This document shows, piece by piece, positions 13,040-25,232 of a DNA stretch of 64,000 nt; position 1 is the stretch's first letter, and every line of letters begins with the position of its first letter. The DNA comes from Mesocentrotus franciscanus (Eukaryota > Echinodermata > Echinoidea > Camarodonta > Strongylocentrotidae). The position numbers and the translations under genes are program-made. The stretch is from NCBI GenBank assembly GCA_037976565.1, contig CP137680.1, positions 30,401,694-30,465,693 of the forward strand. Direction: 5' to 3'. The notes under the pieces were generated by a model. It searched no databases. It saw only the letters and a list, made by a program, of their open reading frames with translations, and was not told the origin of the DNA.

Positions 13040-13701
13040 AGCAAGGAATGACATAGGAGATGAAAGTCCATCATAATGGACAAACTTAATTGATTATCAT
13101 TTAAACTGGAAAAAGATCTTCCAAAGAAATTTGATGAATGTAAAGGAAAATAAATTGAAACAATTTAATTTTAAGACAATTTATAATTTGATTCCTGTAA
13201 AAGAATGTTGTTTTTATGGGGATTTAGTAATTCCGATATCTGTGAAACATGTAACTGTAAAGAAGATTTATTTCATGCTTTTTGAAATGTGAAATGAACA
13301 TTCCCTTCTTTGAAAAATTAATGGAAATGATAAAGCATGTGTATAATGTAGATGTTGATTTTAATATTGGTCTTTTGTTAAAAACCAATTTGGAAAAAAA
13401 TATTGATGATATTGTTACAATTGCCTTTTGGAGCTTATATAAAATGATCATTTTGAGAAACGAAAAGGGAAAAGATGAAAGGAAAACAAAATTGTGGTAT
13501 ATTTTTTTGAAAGAAGTTAAGATACGTTTGGACATTAACGCAGCGCTGTCAAAAAAAGGAAAGGGAAAATTGTATTATTTACCTGAATTAATAGAAATGT
13601 ATTTGTAAAGTATTACAGTGGTTATGTTAAACAAAAATGTACGTAACTTTGATTATTTTGTTGTAATAAAAACACCTGTTAAGGGTGAAAGAAAAAAAAA
13701 A
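13040..13701 (+). mobile_element. 5'-truncated non-LTR retrotransposon insertion with 13-bp target duplication
   Basis: The insertion is flanked by TTCTAAGTTTATT at 13027-13039 and again at 13702-13714. The uninterrupted site is visible in the related repeat near 31006. The insert ends in an A-rich tail (13691-13701) preceded by a short 3' UTR, as expected for target-primed reverse transcription. Only the C-terminal end of the retrotransposon polyprotein is present. Confidence 0.85.
13104..13608 (+). pseudogene. LINE ORF2 C-terminal fragment, frameshifted
   Basis: Upstream part: a frame with FKTIYNLIPVKECC is typical of the region after the reverse transcriptase in LINEs. The frame then shifts near 13280 into a stretch carrying FWSLYKMI and LWYIFLKEVK. 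Together they look like the C-terminal tail of a non-LTR retrotransposon polyprotein. No catalytic reverse-transcriptase motif is included, so this copy cannot be active. Assignment rests on the overall pattern plus the flanking poly(A) and target duplication. Confidence 0.65.
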
Positions 13702-13987
13702 TTCTAAGTTTATTCCGAAGTATTTCTCGTACTAATTTTTGCTATGTTCATGATGCTTGATTATATGATTGAGTGATATTAAGTTTTTATGCCATGTATA
13801 TATGTTCATACAATGTATTTGTTTCTGTATGTGTTTGCACTTCAGAACCTGAAGAAGGCCTCACAAGCCGAAAGCTCGTAATAAAATTGTAAAGTAAAGC
13901 TACGTCTCACGTTCCTAGACCATTTTATTCACGCCTACATTTTCTGGAACACCCGTTGTCATGTCAGAGTTGAGAATTCTCGCACTA

Positions 13988-13988
<1 letters not shown>

Positions 13989-14017
<29 letters not shown>
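13989..14017. repeat. (TA)n microsatellite
   Basis: TA dinucleotide run abutting the right end of the foldback-like element. The copy near 31283 is also abutted by a TA run. Confidence 0.9.
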
Positions 14018-14024
<7 letters not shown>

Positions 14025-14274
14025 CACGTGATACCAAGGGTCTAATGCTTTGAGGAAAAAAAGGAAAACTGTTTAATAATGTTATTGGGACTCGTGTCTC
14101 TTTCAGTCACCTATTGTCCTTGTGGGTCAAAAAGGTCAGACATTGAGGAATGTCAGTTTTTGACACGACGTACATTCAACTCAATTCATTTCAATTCAAT
14201 TCAGAACTTTATTTCAGACTCATCTGCGCAAGGCAGAGGTCCATAAAACATATGTTACATAGATATATTGGGGA

Positions 14275-14535
14275 AAAGGATTCATGCTCTCGAAAATGGG
14301 ACGTTTTTTAATTTGACGAAATTGAAATGTCTCAATCTGAAAGCCAATGCCATCACAGAAATTGTTGAAGAACATTTCCGCGATCTCGAAAAACTGGATA
14401 TCCTTGATCTTTCCAATAACAGATTGACTCAAATCAAAGCAGATACTTTCATCAATGCACCATTGGTGACGGAAATACATCTGTCGAAGAATATGATTAC
14501 AGATATTCATCGACATACGTTTATTGGTTTGACCA
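14275..14535 (+). pseudogene. LRR receptor fragment (about 3.5 leucine-rich repeats)
   Basis: The frame reads IHALENGTFFNLTKLKCLNL and continues through LDILDLSNNRLTQIKADTF to TDIHRHTFIGLT, matching the middle LRRs of the receptor gene at 15652-17231 almost residue for residue. Homology begins abruptly near 14275 and ends near 14535, where the frame soon closes. There is no signal peptide, LRRCT, Ig or membrane segment. This is a partial duplicate about 1.4 kb upstream of the larger copy. At the position where the larger copy has a 5-nt insertion, this fragment lacks it. It could be used as an alternative exon, but no good splice sites were identified. Confidence 0.75.
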
Positions 14536-15574
14536 TAAAATTATGAGCTTTTAAATGCAAATGTATTCCCAATGATAAATAATTCCATACTATTTCTTGT
14601 CCTTAAAAGTGCATAACGAACCAATAGCAGCAGCCATTCGCTTATTTTGGACAATTTGGTGACTGATACTTCTACTTTGGACTGAAATCGGTCATGCCGT
14701 GACTTCTAGAACATGGTTTTGCATGAAAGTAGAGGAAATGAGCTTTCCAACGATGCACAAATTATTGAAGAAAAACAAATATGAAATTCTCGAGTAATTT
14801 ACCAACAAACTTGGGTTTCCTGTTTTCAAGGACATAATGTACAACCTTAATAAACAACTGCTCTGAAAGAAAACAGAGAAATCAGAGAAGCAGACTGCTG
14901 AATGATTGAATGAAATCGGACAAAGGAAAACAAGTTATGATTCTTTTAAAAGTTGTAGTCACTATACTTATGGGCATTTCGAATGTACGTTGAACGTGAG
15001 CCAGAGTTAATTATGTTCAGTATATAGGCTTTCATTTCACGTCATGTACCCTTCTAAAAAAGAAGGTATAGTCTAATTTTGACACAGGTTTACATGTATG
15101 ATGATGAAAAAGAATAAGGCAGTTATAAAAGAAGAACGAGGAGGGGATGAGGAAGCGGAGAAGAATTAAAAGAAAAATAATAACAACTACAATAATAATG
15201 ATGATAATTTTAATTATCATGATAATATATATTTAAAAAAAATAATATGATAACAATAACAGTCCTAATTTATCATTACGATTGTTGTAATGAGATCATT
15301 TATCATTATTATTATCATTATCAATATTATTATTATTATTGACATCATCATTGTTGTTGTTGATATAATATCAATGACAATAATAACGATAATAATTATA
15401 ATTATTATTATTATTATCATTATTCTTGTATTTTTTATCATTTCTTTTTCTAGTTCTTCTTAAAATTGTCTTCTTCTTTATCATCATCATGGTCATCATC
15501 ATTATTTCTGTATTGACATATACATATTGCCATATATATATTGACATCGCGCCCAATTGTTTCTATCTTTACAG
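14536..15574. other. AT-rich spacer and putative 5' UTR intron of the LRR-Ig gene
   Basis: Contains AT-rich trinucleotide runs at about 15165-15490 (ATT/ATC types). A segment near 14870-14965 resembles the left half of the MITE at 32890-33455 (shared ATCGGACAAAG-like and AAAAGTTGTAGTCACTAT words). It ends with a pyrimidine-rich acceptor, TTCTATCTTTACAG, at 15561-15574. Confidence 0.5.
15561..15574 (+). promoter_or_regulatory. Putative 3' splice acceptor of a 5' UTR intron (LRR-Ig copy 1)
   Basis: A polypyrimidine tract and AG lie 77 nt before the inferred ATG at 15652. The intact paralog has an acceptor at the same distance (27495, 76 nt before its ATG), which supports a shared gene structure with a non-coding first exon. 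The first exon itself was not found. Confidence 0.45.
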
Positions 15575-15651
15575 CTCAACCAAACATTAATCAAGTGCCA
15601 TATTGATTTTGAGTCAGATTTCTACTTGAACCTCCATCGTTTGTGAGCAGA

Positions 15652-17231
15652 ATGGCAGGAATCATCCGTCAACGATTCATAGGATGTGTGTCACTTGCAC
15701 TCCTTCTTTTGTGCCCTCTTGTTTGTTCCTCTCAGCCTGCAATATATAAGAGATATTGCGATTGCACATCCACTTCTTTGTCAGTGGAAAGTTCTGAACT
15801 AAAAGGAAGATGTACCTGTCCAGAGTATGGAATGATTCCAGACCACATGCTCCAGAAAATCGTGGTTCTTGAGCTTCATTACTCTCAACGAGTCGTTCTT
15901 AGAACTGGGAATATCCAGAAGTTCAACCAGATTAGGATTTTGAATATATCTGGCATGCAGTTCGTTGAGCCTGGTGGTTTTCAAGGACTGGAAACCTTAG
16001 ATAGGTTAGTCCTGTATGATAATAATATGCGTGTCTTGGAAATTAACATGTTTACTTATCTAGAAAGTTTGACAAGGCTAATAGCAGAAGGTACAACTGA
16101 AAACAAGATTCATGCTCTCGAAAATGGGACGTTTTGTACTTTGACGAAATTGAAACGTCTCAATCTGAAAGCCAATGCCATCACAGAAATTGTTGAAGAA
16201 CATTTCCGCGATCTGGAAAACCTGGATATCCTTGATCTTTCCAATAACAGACTGACTCAAATTAAAGCAGATACTTTCATCAATGCACCATTGGTCAGGT
16301 GACGGAAATACATCTGTCGAAGAATATGATTACAGAAATTCATCGACATGCGTTTATTGGTTTGACGAGATTGGAAAATCTTGCGTTAGATGGCAACAGA
16401 ATCAAGGGAATGCCACAACCCAAGTTTTTGCTCGATTTATTTGAATTTCTAATAGATTCCAAATTCCGAAGGGTTACTATTTCGCTAGATGACAACCCGC
16501 TACGTTGCGATTGTCATCTCAACTGGATCTCATCATGGCTTGAAAATTCCCAAATATGTAATGGATTTTGCGATTCCCCAAGCCAGTTTCAATACAAGTC
16601 GCTTCACCACGTTTACAGAAATAGCCTCTTACAGTGCCAACCAAACAACACAGTTTGGTCAGTGAAGCCAGGAAAGCAATTGGAACTTACATGTTCCTTT
16701 GTCGGTGCTTCCTGGGTGACTCCTGGTGGTCATCGCTTCCAGGAACATGGTGATTGTGAAAATCCTTTTTACCTGACCAACAGCGACTCATTGGTTATAT
16801 GGAAGACCACTCCTGAGCTATCTGGTAATTACACCTGTCTTTCTTCAGATGGTACCCAGGCGTTCTTCTACCAGGTTGATGTGAACGAATTAAGTTCCGG
16901 TTCCTCTTTTACCATTGCAGAATGGGCCGGCATCGCTGGTGCACCCGCTGGATTTATATTAGGCATGTTGGTCATGTTAGTCATGTTAGTGATTATAAAG
17001 CCGAAATGCCTGCGCAATCATGGAACAAACCCACCACCGGTAGATGACGTGAACGAAGGTGATTGTGATCGTGATCGTCTGCTGCCTGGACAACGGGGAG
17101 AAGATCCGGAGGAGGCTCCGGGAGCATATGATGAGATAGAGGAGCCAAATTCAATTGATTACAATCATGGGAAATATATCGGTGAAGGAAATAATTCCTT
17201 GGTGAATTTAAGTGATAACCATCACTGTTAA
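15652..17231 (+). CDS. LRR-Ig transmembrane receptor, copy 1, interrupted by a 5-nt insertion
   Basis: A putative cell-surface receptor. The product starts at an ATG giving MAGIIRQRFIG, followed by a hydrophobic signal peptide (about residues 10-27) and a cysteine-rich LRRNT (CDC, CTCPEYG). About seven LRRs follow, then LRRCT (NPLRCDCHLNW), one Ig-like domain (cysteines in LTCSF and YTCLS), a membrane helix near 16917-16998 and an acidic tail of about 75 residues ending in SDNHHC. The start is chosen because the paralog at 27572 begins the same way; an upstream GTG gives only three more codons. The frame breaks near 16297-16302: CATTGGTCAGGTGACGG stands where the paralogous fragment at 14460 has CATTGGTGACGG, an extra five nucleotides. 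The protein would stop after LRR six unless this is a sequencing error or is spliced out. Candidate AATAAA signals lie at 18108 and 18379. Ligand unknown; a recognition or adhesion role is inferred only from domain content. Confidence 0.8.
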
Positions 17232-19040
17232 CATGTTTCGCAATAATTATATGTGTCGTGGCTTCCATATACGGCATCGGGATGGAAATAGTCGTAAAAA
17301 TTGAGCTTATCAATATTTTGTCATTGTAGATGTTTGTGTACTGTAAATATATGTGTTCTTGTTTTTCAGTGTATATAATGAAACAATTCATTCTTTTTAT
17401 TTCTTTGTAGAGATATTAATCTATGTTTGCCACTCTCTAACTAGAAGTAGTAAATTGGTAAATAGGAAAACATTTCTTGGATGCTTATGCACCTTGCCGG
17501 TAGTCGTGCTAAAGCCGGGATGATTATGAATGCAGCGCCCTCAGGGAGAACAGTATTAATGCTGATGAGGCTACCCTGCATGGGTAAAAAAGGCATGTTT
17601 TTATTATTCGTATGGTCATTATTCATAGGCTTATTTGGTGATACAGTAGTAGGTTGGAAGTACTAAACATAAAACATGAAAGGTAAAAATCTTATTCGGT
17701 TCATTCAAGGTACTGTTACCCGCTACAACTCAGAGTCTGATTGTATATGGATATATTTACATTGTATAAAGAAGATAGTAAAAGTGAAATGGTTTTAATT
17801 TCGTTTTGATTTGACTTTTTTTTTTAAATCATCTCTTTGCATATCCTATATCTTATGCAAATGTAATTAGAAAAGAAATTGTTTTGTTCTAAAATATATC
17901 AATTATTTTTCTATTGCCTGTAAATAATTCATATTTAATCGTGATAATTCAAGTAAATGAAATTACATAAGCATAGTTACAATAGTTACAAACAAGCATC
18001 AGCCAAATTACAAAATCAACTACCTTCATTTGATATAATTTCATCAGCTGTAAAACGTTATTATGAAAAATTATGAAAAATATGTATACCAAAAAAATCT
18101 CAGAGAGAATAAATTGAAAAAGAAATGGTTTCACTTTAGAAACTATTTTGAGAGTGTTGGAAATGTGCCAACACAAACATGATCATGTATTTTATGTTTG
18201 GTATTTTTTTTAAATATTTAATATACTAATTTTGTCATAAATGTTTGTTTTTATCTGCCACAAAGTTTTCGGTCGTGATGATTATTATCTATGTTAAGCT
18301 ATTATGTATGGAAATTATTTCTTTAATCATTTGTATATAATGTATGAATATACTGTATATGATGGAATTTGTTTTGAAAATAAAGAACCCTATGGAAAGG
18401 GGGAAAAAAGAAGAAGAAAAATAGTTACAATTGGAGGTTAAAATGTACATTTATTTCTATTTTGTATTTCCATTTCCTGATTCTATAATGAAATTGCCCA
18501 TTTACATATTGTAATTTTTACTTGTTTTTTTTACTGTAAATCTATCACATTTAAGCCCTCCGGCAGTGAATATTGCATTTAGATCAATCTTAAATCTTCA
18601 ATATTCTTGTGTACACCTGGTGAACACTGGTAATCTTATTTGTGGAGAATAAGGATAATTCGAGGTGGCTTACTTTTTCTTGGTTGTATTTATCAATCTA
18701 TGAATCGTTCAGTCCCTTTAGACTGATTTGTATGTATATTGTCAGGTCATGACAAAAGATTAAATGTAACTTATTGCACGTATACCTTTATAAATTATTA
18801 TTGCAGAAAAAAATATATGTACACCTACAAGTACATATAGGGAATTAAACGACGAAGATAGTATCTTTAAACAATGCACAGAAAGTAATGACGTATGGCA
18901 GGATTGGTTTTGTCATTTCAACTATCGAATGACAAGAAGTCTCGAAAATGTCTCTAGAAGGAGACAAATATATAGCTAATCACTCCATGCAAATCCTTGG
19001 GATCGTATATCGACATGACAGATCCCCTTCCAACAAAATG
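17232..19040. other. 3' UTR and intergenic stretch, no further gene seen
   Basis: AT-rich. Contains AATAAA at 18108-18113 and 18379-18384, either of which could be the polyadenylation signal of the LRR-Ig copy ending at 17231. An A-rich run near 18400-18420 may be a retroposed tail. No supported coding region. Confidence 0.5.
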
Positions 19041-19400
19041 CACTCAGCAAAATAAGAAAGTGGACACTCTTTATTCGAAATTATCATATAAATCGTCCAT
19101 AAGAATGAGAACAATAATGAGGATTGAGCTTTGGATGTCAACTGTTGTCTCAGGAAACCTCCAGTGCTCATCAACATTTGAATTGCCAGATGCCCCATTT
19201 TTGCAATTTCTTTCAAAGACTCAATTATTGTTAAATGGCTATGCTCATTCATGTATGAATGGTATAATTCCAATTGCATATCATCTTAAAGAGGGTTATT
19301 TTATGTTTAATTTTATATGTGAGAGATAAATCTATATTAAAATATTTATTTGAAAATCTTAACTATGAATAGTGTCCACTTTCTATTTTTGCTAAGTGTG
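19041..19400. mobile_element. 360-bp MITE with ~30-bp terminal inverted repeats
   Basis: The left end CACTCAGCAAAATAAGAAAG with GTGGACACT pairs with the right end AGTGTCCACTTTC and GCTAAGTGTG, with few mismatches. Short reading frames inside on both strands are not coding. This looks like a non-autonomous Tc1/mariner-type element (inference from size and end structure). Confidence 0.75.
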
Positions 19401-20956
19401 TATAAAACATTAAAATCTCAGGCCTATTATTATTATCTCGATATGCCCTAGATTCTGGTAGGCTCGTGGCCATGTGAATGCATACAAGATTTGATTTAAA
19501 TTGGTAAACCTACCGTTTCCCAATGTTTGAAGAAAAGCATAAAGTTACCAGAATAAGTTATATTCTGTTAATATTTCGTAAATATATAGTATTTTGCACT
19601 TTTCGCCCCGTGTATGATGCTACTTATTTGCATAATTTCTGCACCTACAGAAATTAAATCATACATGAATATTTTGAATTGTGGATTCGTTAATGTTGAG
19701 TGATAAACTATAATTGTTATTTAACCAAACTACCAATTTTCATTAGTCATTTTACCGAGAAATATGTTGTGTTTAGATTTACCAGGTAATATGTAAATCT
19801 TTTCAAAGATGCCTAATTGAGAGAAGGAAACATTAGGCATGTCGGGGGACACTTGTTTTTCCGAAGATTCATAATTCGAAACACAAATTTGGGGTTCGCT
19901 CGTACGGCGTTCGTAGCAGTTCGTAAAGGGATTTGTCAGCCATGTATTCACGCACACGTATACACGACAAATGTAATTACAGTGCGTTTAAAACTAAATA
20001 CCCAAAACGAATGTATGAAGCTATCGGTGAATAGAATGAATTTCCAAATGTGACAAGTAACATAACGCATTTACCCTACAAAGTGAGTGTTAATCATTTA
20101 GAGAGATAAATCTTAAGTTAGCTGATCACATCAAAATAAAACAAGCATATACACTGTGAAATTATGAATAATGAATTATGTTGTATTTGTTCGTTCATCA
20201 AATAATAAAAAGCTTTGTTATAATTATGTTTCATTTTGTAAAAATCTAGAAATATTGAAAATGCTTTGCTTGTATGTTATGCACGGGAAAAAATGGAGTT
20301 TTGATAAATAAATGCAATGAATACAGAAAGCAATACCATTGTCTGATTGTATATGGTCCAGTGAATTAATTATAGTTCTCTATTCGTAGATGCTTTGAAA
20401 CTCTAACACATTCCGTTTGATTCCTTTCAAAATGTTTATCACGATTATAGTTAGTTGGTTGTCTACACAAATAAAAGTCCGAAAACACGAACAAAACAAG
20501 TCTATACAACGCATATTTTATTGTTAATGAAGAACAAAATAGAATATAAACCTTTTGCTCACTTTTTTTCGTAATATGAGAGCATTTCCAGCGATGTAAA
20601 ATATTAATTAACAACAATTAATGTAAGTAATGTCCTGATTTGTTTTCAGTATAAAAGGCTGCTCCTGGTAAATAACGATCTGCGGAGATTTATATATTAA
20701 AAAGAAATCATTATATTAGACGACATGACTTTGCTATATACTTTGTATAATTGAATCTTAATTTGTTTCTCCTTATAGGTTTTCAATGAATTCTTACACA
20801 CGTGTAATATAAAAATCGTATTAGAAATAGAATGCACTTTCAATATAATAAAATGACTGATCGTTGAGGAACTTAACATGCTCATTGGTTCAAAGCTATC
20901 GCCAACCTATATAACAACATAACAAATCCACTAGGACGAGATTGATAAAGAAACTG
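19401..20956. other. Intergenic stretch, no gene seen
   Basis: AT-rich unique sequence. Short frames lack any recognisable domain. Confidence 0.5.
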
Positions 20957-21215
20957 TGTCATGGTCGAGTGGATACGTCACCCGACTGTGGATCACAAGG
21001 TCTGCGGTTCGAGTCCCGTCGCGGCACTAATGTCCTTTGGCAAGACATTGATCTACATTTGTCACACTCAACCCAGGTGATGTAAATGGGTACCTGGCAG
21101 GAATTAATTCCTTGAAATGCTAGAGCGCCGTAATGGCAGCCATGCTATAATCGGGAGCGCCAGGAGTGTCAAGTCTGACAGATATCAGCGCTATACAAGA
21201 AGCCATTTTTTTAAT
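20957..21215 (+). mobile_element. tRNA-derived SINE, near full length
   Basis: The head contains an A-box-like TGGTCGAGTGG (20962-20972) and a B-box GGTTCGAGTCC (21006-21016). The anticodon-loop region reads CTGTGGATCAC, suggesting descent from a tRNA-His-type gene (inference). The body follows with CACTAATGTCCTTTGGCAAG, GGTACCTGGCAGGAATTAAT, and a tail GCGCTATACAAGAAGCCA plus a T-run. The same body is at 12522-12700 and, diverged, at 46836-46970. Confidence 0.85.
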
Positions 21216-22554
21216 GAAATATTAATCATTCCTGATTGACATCTCGAGTAGTCTCATGAATAGCATTATAAAAATTGCCTTATATTTTGCATAGCCTTTC
21301 AATGGGAGAATTAAGTAGCCCAAGCGGCTATAAATCTGTAGGCATTCCCACGACCTGGCTGACGTCACGACGACTCACAGTCAAACGAGCATTTCCTCAA
21401 ATCTTGACCTCAATCTACATATATATTTTTAAAACAAATCATTTCCATATCGGATGTGCTAGATTGTAGAGGTTGTATGGTGGCCTTATTTATAATCCCT
21501 TTCGGTCTTATAAAAAAAATGGATGCATGGTCTGTATTTAGATAATTAAACTCGGATTAGTGTCTCAATATCAAGGAAATATTAATACATGTATGTGATA
21601 AAAACGACTGCTATATATACCCGTGCAATTAACATATAGGCATGCTTATATTCTGTATCATTTCCAAAAATCATTCGTACATAATGAAGGTTTTCCCTTC
21701 CAATACCCGCTAAGTAAACCGAAAGATTGATTAGCGGGTCCCTTATGACCTCTCTAAACTCGGTGATATCATGTTATTATTGCTGAGCAGGGCTATCCAT
21801 CCGTATGTATTATTACGTATATATTTCGCGTTGTATGTTTCATGTTGTTGTTTTTTATACGGAAAATTAAAAACAACTACTAATACTGCTACCACTCATT
21901 ATTAAGATTGATCGATGTCCAAATGGGGAGGGCGAGGGTGAGAAATACAGATAAGTGGAATCATAATACATTATGTATTAGAGGGGGAGGGCGAGGTGAT
22001 GAGATTCATTTATCCATTCACTCATTTGTTTTACCATCTTCAAACAAAAATCTTCAAAATATTCATATATACATATCTGCTTCATGCAGATACACTTCTG
22101 ATAAAAATGTTGTATTTTATAGCGAAAACATATACCCCATTGTATGCAACACGCAATGCTGGCAATATCAGACAATCCTGACAGTAGTAAAAGCAGCTTC
22201 ATTTCAGTTAAAGTGAGCTGGTACAAGGACAAAATCCGTGTAGATTATGTTGGACATGGTGGCAACTACTTTCAAAAAACCAACCTACGGCAGTAGACCA
22301 TCCTAGTGTAATCAAATTAATTCACTAATCTTTGTTAAAACTAATCTTGAGCTCTGGTATTGGAATCGGATGGCGAGAGAACATGGCTAAAATTTATTCT
22401 GGATTGTTTATCCTGCAGTAGATTGATTATTTGAACCAGTAAAATAAAAATAAACTCACAAAAACTTGCTGGAAATCATCTTCAATAAAATCCACAATTC
22501 TCATTTGCACATAGTGACATAATGTGAAGCACATGGTGTCGGGCCTACTTGATT
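21216..22554. other. Intergenic stretch, no gene seen
   Basis: AT-rich. GAGGGGGAGGGCGAGGTGATG near 21981 partly repeats GGGGAGGGCGAGGGTGAG near 21926. No coding evidence. Confidence 0.5.
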
Positions 22555-22735
22555 CAATGATTCAAATGAATTTATTTCTCATGCAAAACATAATACAATG
22601 AATACGTATATTACAAAAAAATATACAATGAAACTAGACAAATATAATAGAAATAGCACGAGAAAAGAGGAACTTACTAAAAGCAGAGCTTGTTGAAGTT
22701 TAGTTCCTCAGATGCTGTTTTACAGTATATCTTGA
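22555..22735 (-). mobile_element. Probable LINE 3'-end fragment
   Basis: Contains AAAAGCAGAGCTTGT in the same A-rich context as the segment at 39040-39420 (TAAAAGCAGAGCTTGTAAG). Both read as a retrotransposon 3' tail in reverse orientation. No coding part remains. Confidence 0.45.
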
Positions 22736-25232
22736 ACAAAGTATACTTACCTTAATTTCCTTATCTTGCTGTGCTCATTACTCAGCCCCTATACATTTTA
22801 TACCAAAATCGTTTGCCAAATGTCATTTATTCGTAGTTTCGAACATTCAGTGTAAGTTTTGTTTGATTCTGTGAGAATTTATTTTCTATCATTACCAGAA
22901 CTGAAGCCTATCTTTAAGTGCTATGATACAAATTAATTCATTCACTTCTTACGAATATAGTCAGATTGCGAATTGCATACATTAATTGTTGGTAGGTACG
23001 GCAAAACATTATGGCTTGTCCTGCCTAACAACACGCAATATGTGCAATTCGCATTCTGACTATTAAAATACAATTAGTCGTAACAGATGAATGAAATGAT
23101 TTGTGGCACAAATGTGATTTGTATTTATTTGCAGGAATAGTTACGACCTGAAAAACAGACTAATGTGCAGGCCTTACATGATATTCCTTGTAATCAATAC
23201 ATGCATACAATACCATCAGAAACAGATTTGCCATCGTGTTTTTTCTATGATGTCCGTTGGACTTTAACATTCAGGAAGTTATTACGGAAGCGTTGCATTA
23301 ACAATAAACATGCTCATACTGAACTTTCGGTTTAATTAGCGGAATTTGGAAGGGAAAAACTATATATACAGTGCGTCCCAGAAAAAACAAAACCGAAAAT
23401 TATTGATGTTTTATCACAACTTAATCACAATTATAATTAGTAAATTACACATATTTGTAAAGCTTAGATCCTTCCCTCTTTCATTTGATGCATATTTCAC
23501 GCATGAGTGATTGAAAACAATTTGAAGAAAGGGTACCAAAAAGTCATTTGGCGAACGGTATCTGAATTTCAAAGAGAAAATCACAAAAAGTTTCTAATAA
23601 GTTCCTTTTCTGCTCTTTCATATGACACCTCAATCAGGAAACATGAGCCAGGAATAATAAAGTTCTGTTTGTTTAAAGTAATGCTTGCATTTCCATAATT
23701 TGATTAAACAAATTCGTTTTCACTGGCTGCCTGCCGTAGCAACAAACAGAGTTGACAAAAGACTCCATTCCGTTGACGATCAGCCATGCACAAAGAAGAC
23801 GAAAGACTTCATAGTAAGATTTCAGGGTAAGATCACTGCAGCCTTACCTCCACCACCTCCCTATTTGTAATCCTGCCTTGTAAAGTACCCATCCTCACCC
23901 ATCCTCTTCTTTTGTAGGCAGGAATTACTCACTAGGTTGCTATCCAGTCGCTTTAATTTTAATCATCATTAATATGCATTTTCTTCCCTAGGGAATGGGT
24001 GAGAGCAATCAATTTATCATTTTAATCAATTTAATTACCTGATTGCCAACAAGATATTGGAGTAGTATACTTTAAGTAGGCCTATATTAAACTCCGTCAA
24101 CGGATAGTTGCTTTCTGGATTACGGATAGTGCCCGACCCGGATTGGAGAAAAACCACTGCCAAGTTCATGACTATGTTGTTGCGTATATGATTCAAAACA
24201 GAGACCAATACATGTAAATGTGCATCCGCGTCTTCAGTATCCAAACAGGACTGTTGACATGAAGTCATCGGCAGACTCCTCTCACGTGCTTGGTGAGTTG
24301 TTGTTAATAAATTTTTGAAATCATTATATTAGACTTTTGCTCAATAAGATTTTTTCTTGTAATTGTCCATGCTTAGTGCGGAATAGTCGTGAATGATGCC
24401 ACACGTCCAGTCTTTCGGAACAATCACTGTGGCCTGTGTATTATGTTTAATATACATGTACCATTAATGTCGGTAACACCATTCTTAGCGTCGTGTTATG
24501 CTAGACCTGAGAATATATTTGGAATAAAATCAAATGTAAATGCATTATTGTCTTCAGTTCCAATTTACCCAGCAAAAGAGTTACTTTAATAGTCCTTCCT
24601 TTAATAGTACAATGGTGCGTAGTAAACTACATTAAGTTTCATTTTGCCTTTACATGCATTTAACATACATGAGTTTTTTCTTCTCTAGTACCTTATAACT
24701 TAAGGAGAAAGGGAACACACACATACGTACTTTTATATCTACATACATAATACATTTATATATGATGGCCAATATTTTTTTAATGACACTGATCATAACA
24801 AACCACATCGTAAACTTTGATATAGGTATATGTGTGTTGAGTGTGCGTGTGCGTGTGCGTGTGTGTTTGTGTATAAATGTATTGCAATAACCTATACGGC
24901 TTTAATTTAAGCTACGCAACCATTATTCTCTCATTTCCTTTCACATTGTATGTGTGTGTGTTTTTGTGTGTTTTAGATGTAAATGTTGTTACAGTGGATC
25001 GTTGTTGATAGTTTTTTTAAGAGGCTGCGTGTGCGTGTGTGTGTGTGTGTGTGTGCGTGTGCGTGTGTGCGTGCGTGTGCATTTTATATGTGAAGATTGT
25101 TCCAAGAAATAAGAAATAAATGTCGTTGCAGTCAGTCGCATAAGTTTACTATTTTGATTGCCGTCAAAAAGGTTGAAAAGGAACAAAGTGGATTTTTTTT
25201 TCTTCTTCAAATATTCATTGCAATAATTGCAA
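22736..25232. other. Intergenic stretch with one solo transposon end and GT-rich repeats
   Basis: At 23369, after a TA, lies CAGTGCGTCCCAGAAAAAAC, which resembles the end of the mariner-like element at 26454 (CCGTGCGTCC plus A-run). No matching second end was found. GT-rich microsatellites lie at about 24841-24869, 24951-24969 and 25028-25078. No coding evidence. Confidence 0.5.

Larger units (their letters stand above)
12767..13988. mobile_element. Foldback-like repeat with ~180-bp inverted ends, split by a LINE
   Basis: The left end (12767 to about 12945), starting GGCGTGAAGAAAATGGTC, is the reverse complement of the right end (about 13755-13935), which ends TTCACGCC. Homology to a second copy at 30926-31283 continues to about 13988, where a (TA)n run starts. 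A central single-copy segment holds GACAGCCCAACACACAAGC. The element is interrupted at 13039/13702 by a LINE insertion. The inverted ends contain AACCTGAAGAAGGC followed by GCCGAAAGCTCG, a hairpin-forming motif present in all three end copies. Family unknown; Penelope-like or foldback origin is possible. Confidence 0.75.

Noticed and set aside
20957..21030. Apparent tRNA-His-like gene
   Set aside because: It is the head of a SINE whose body is repeated elsewhere in the window.
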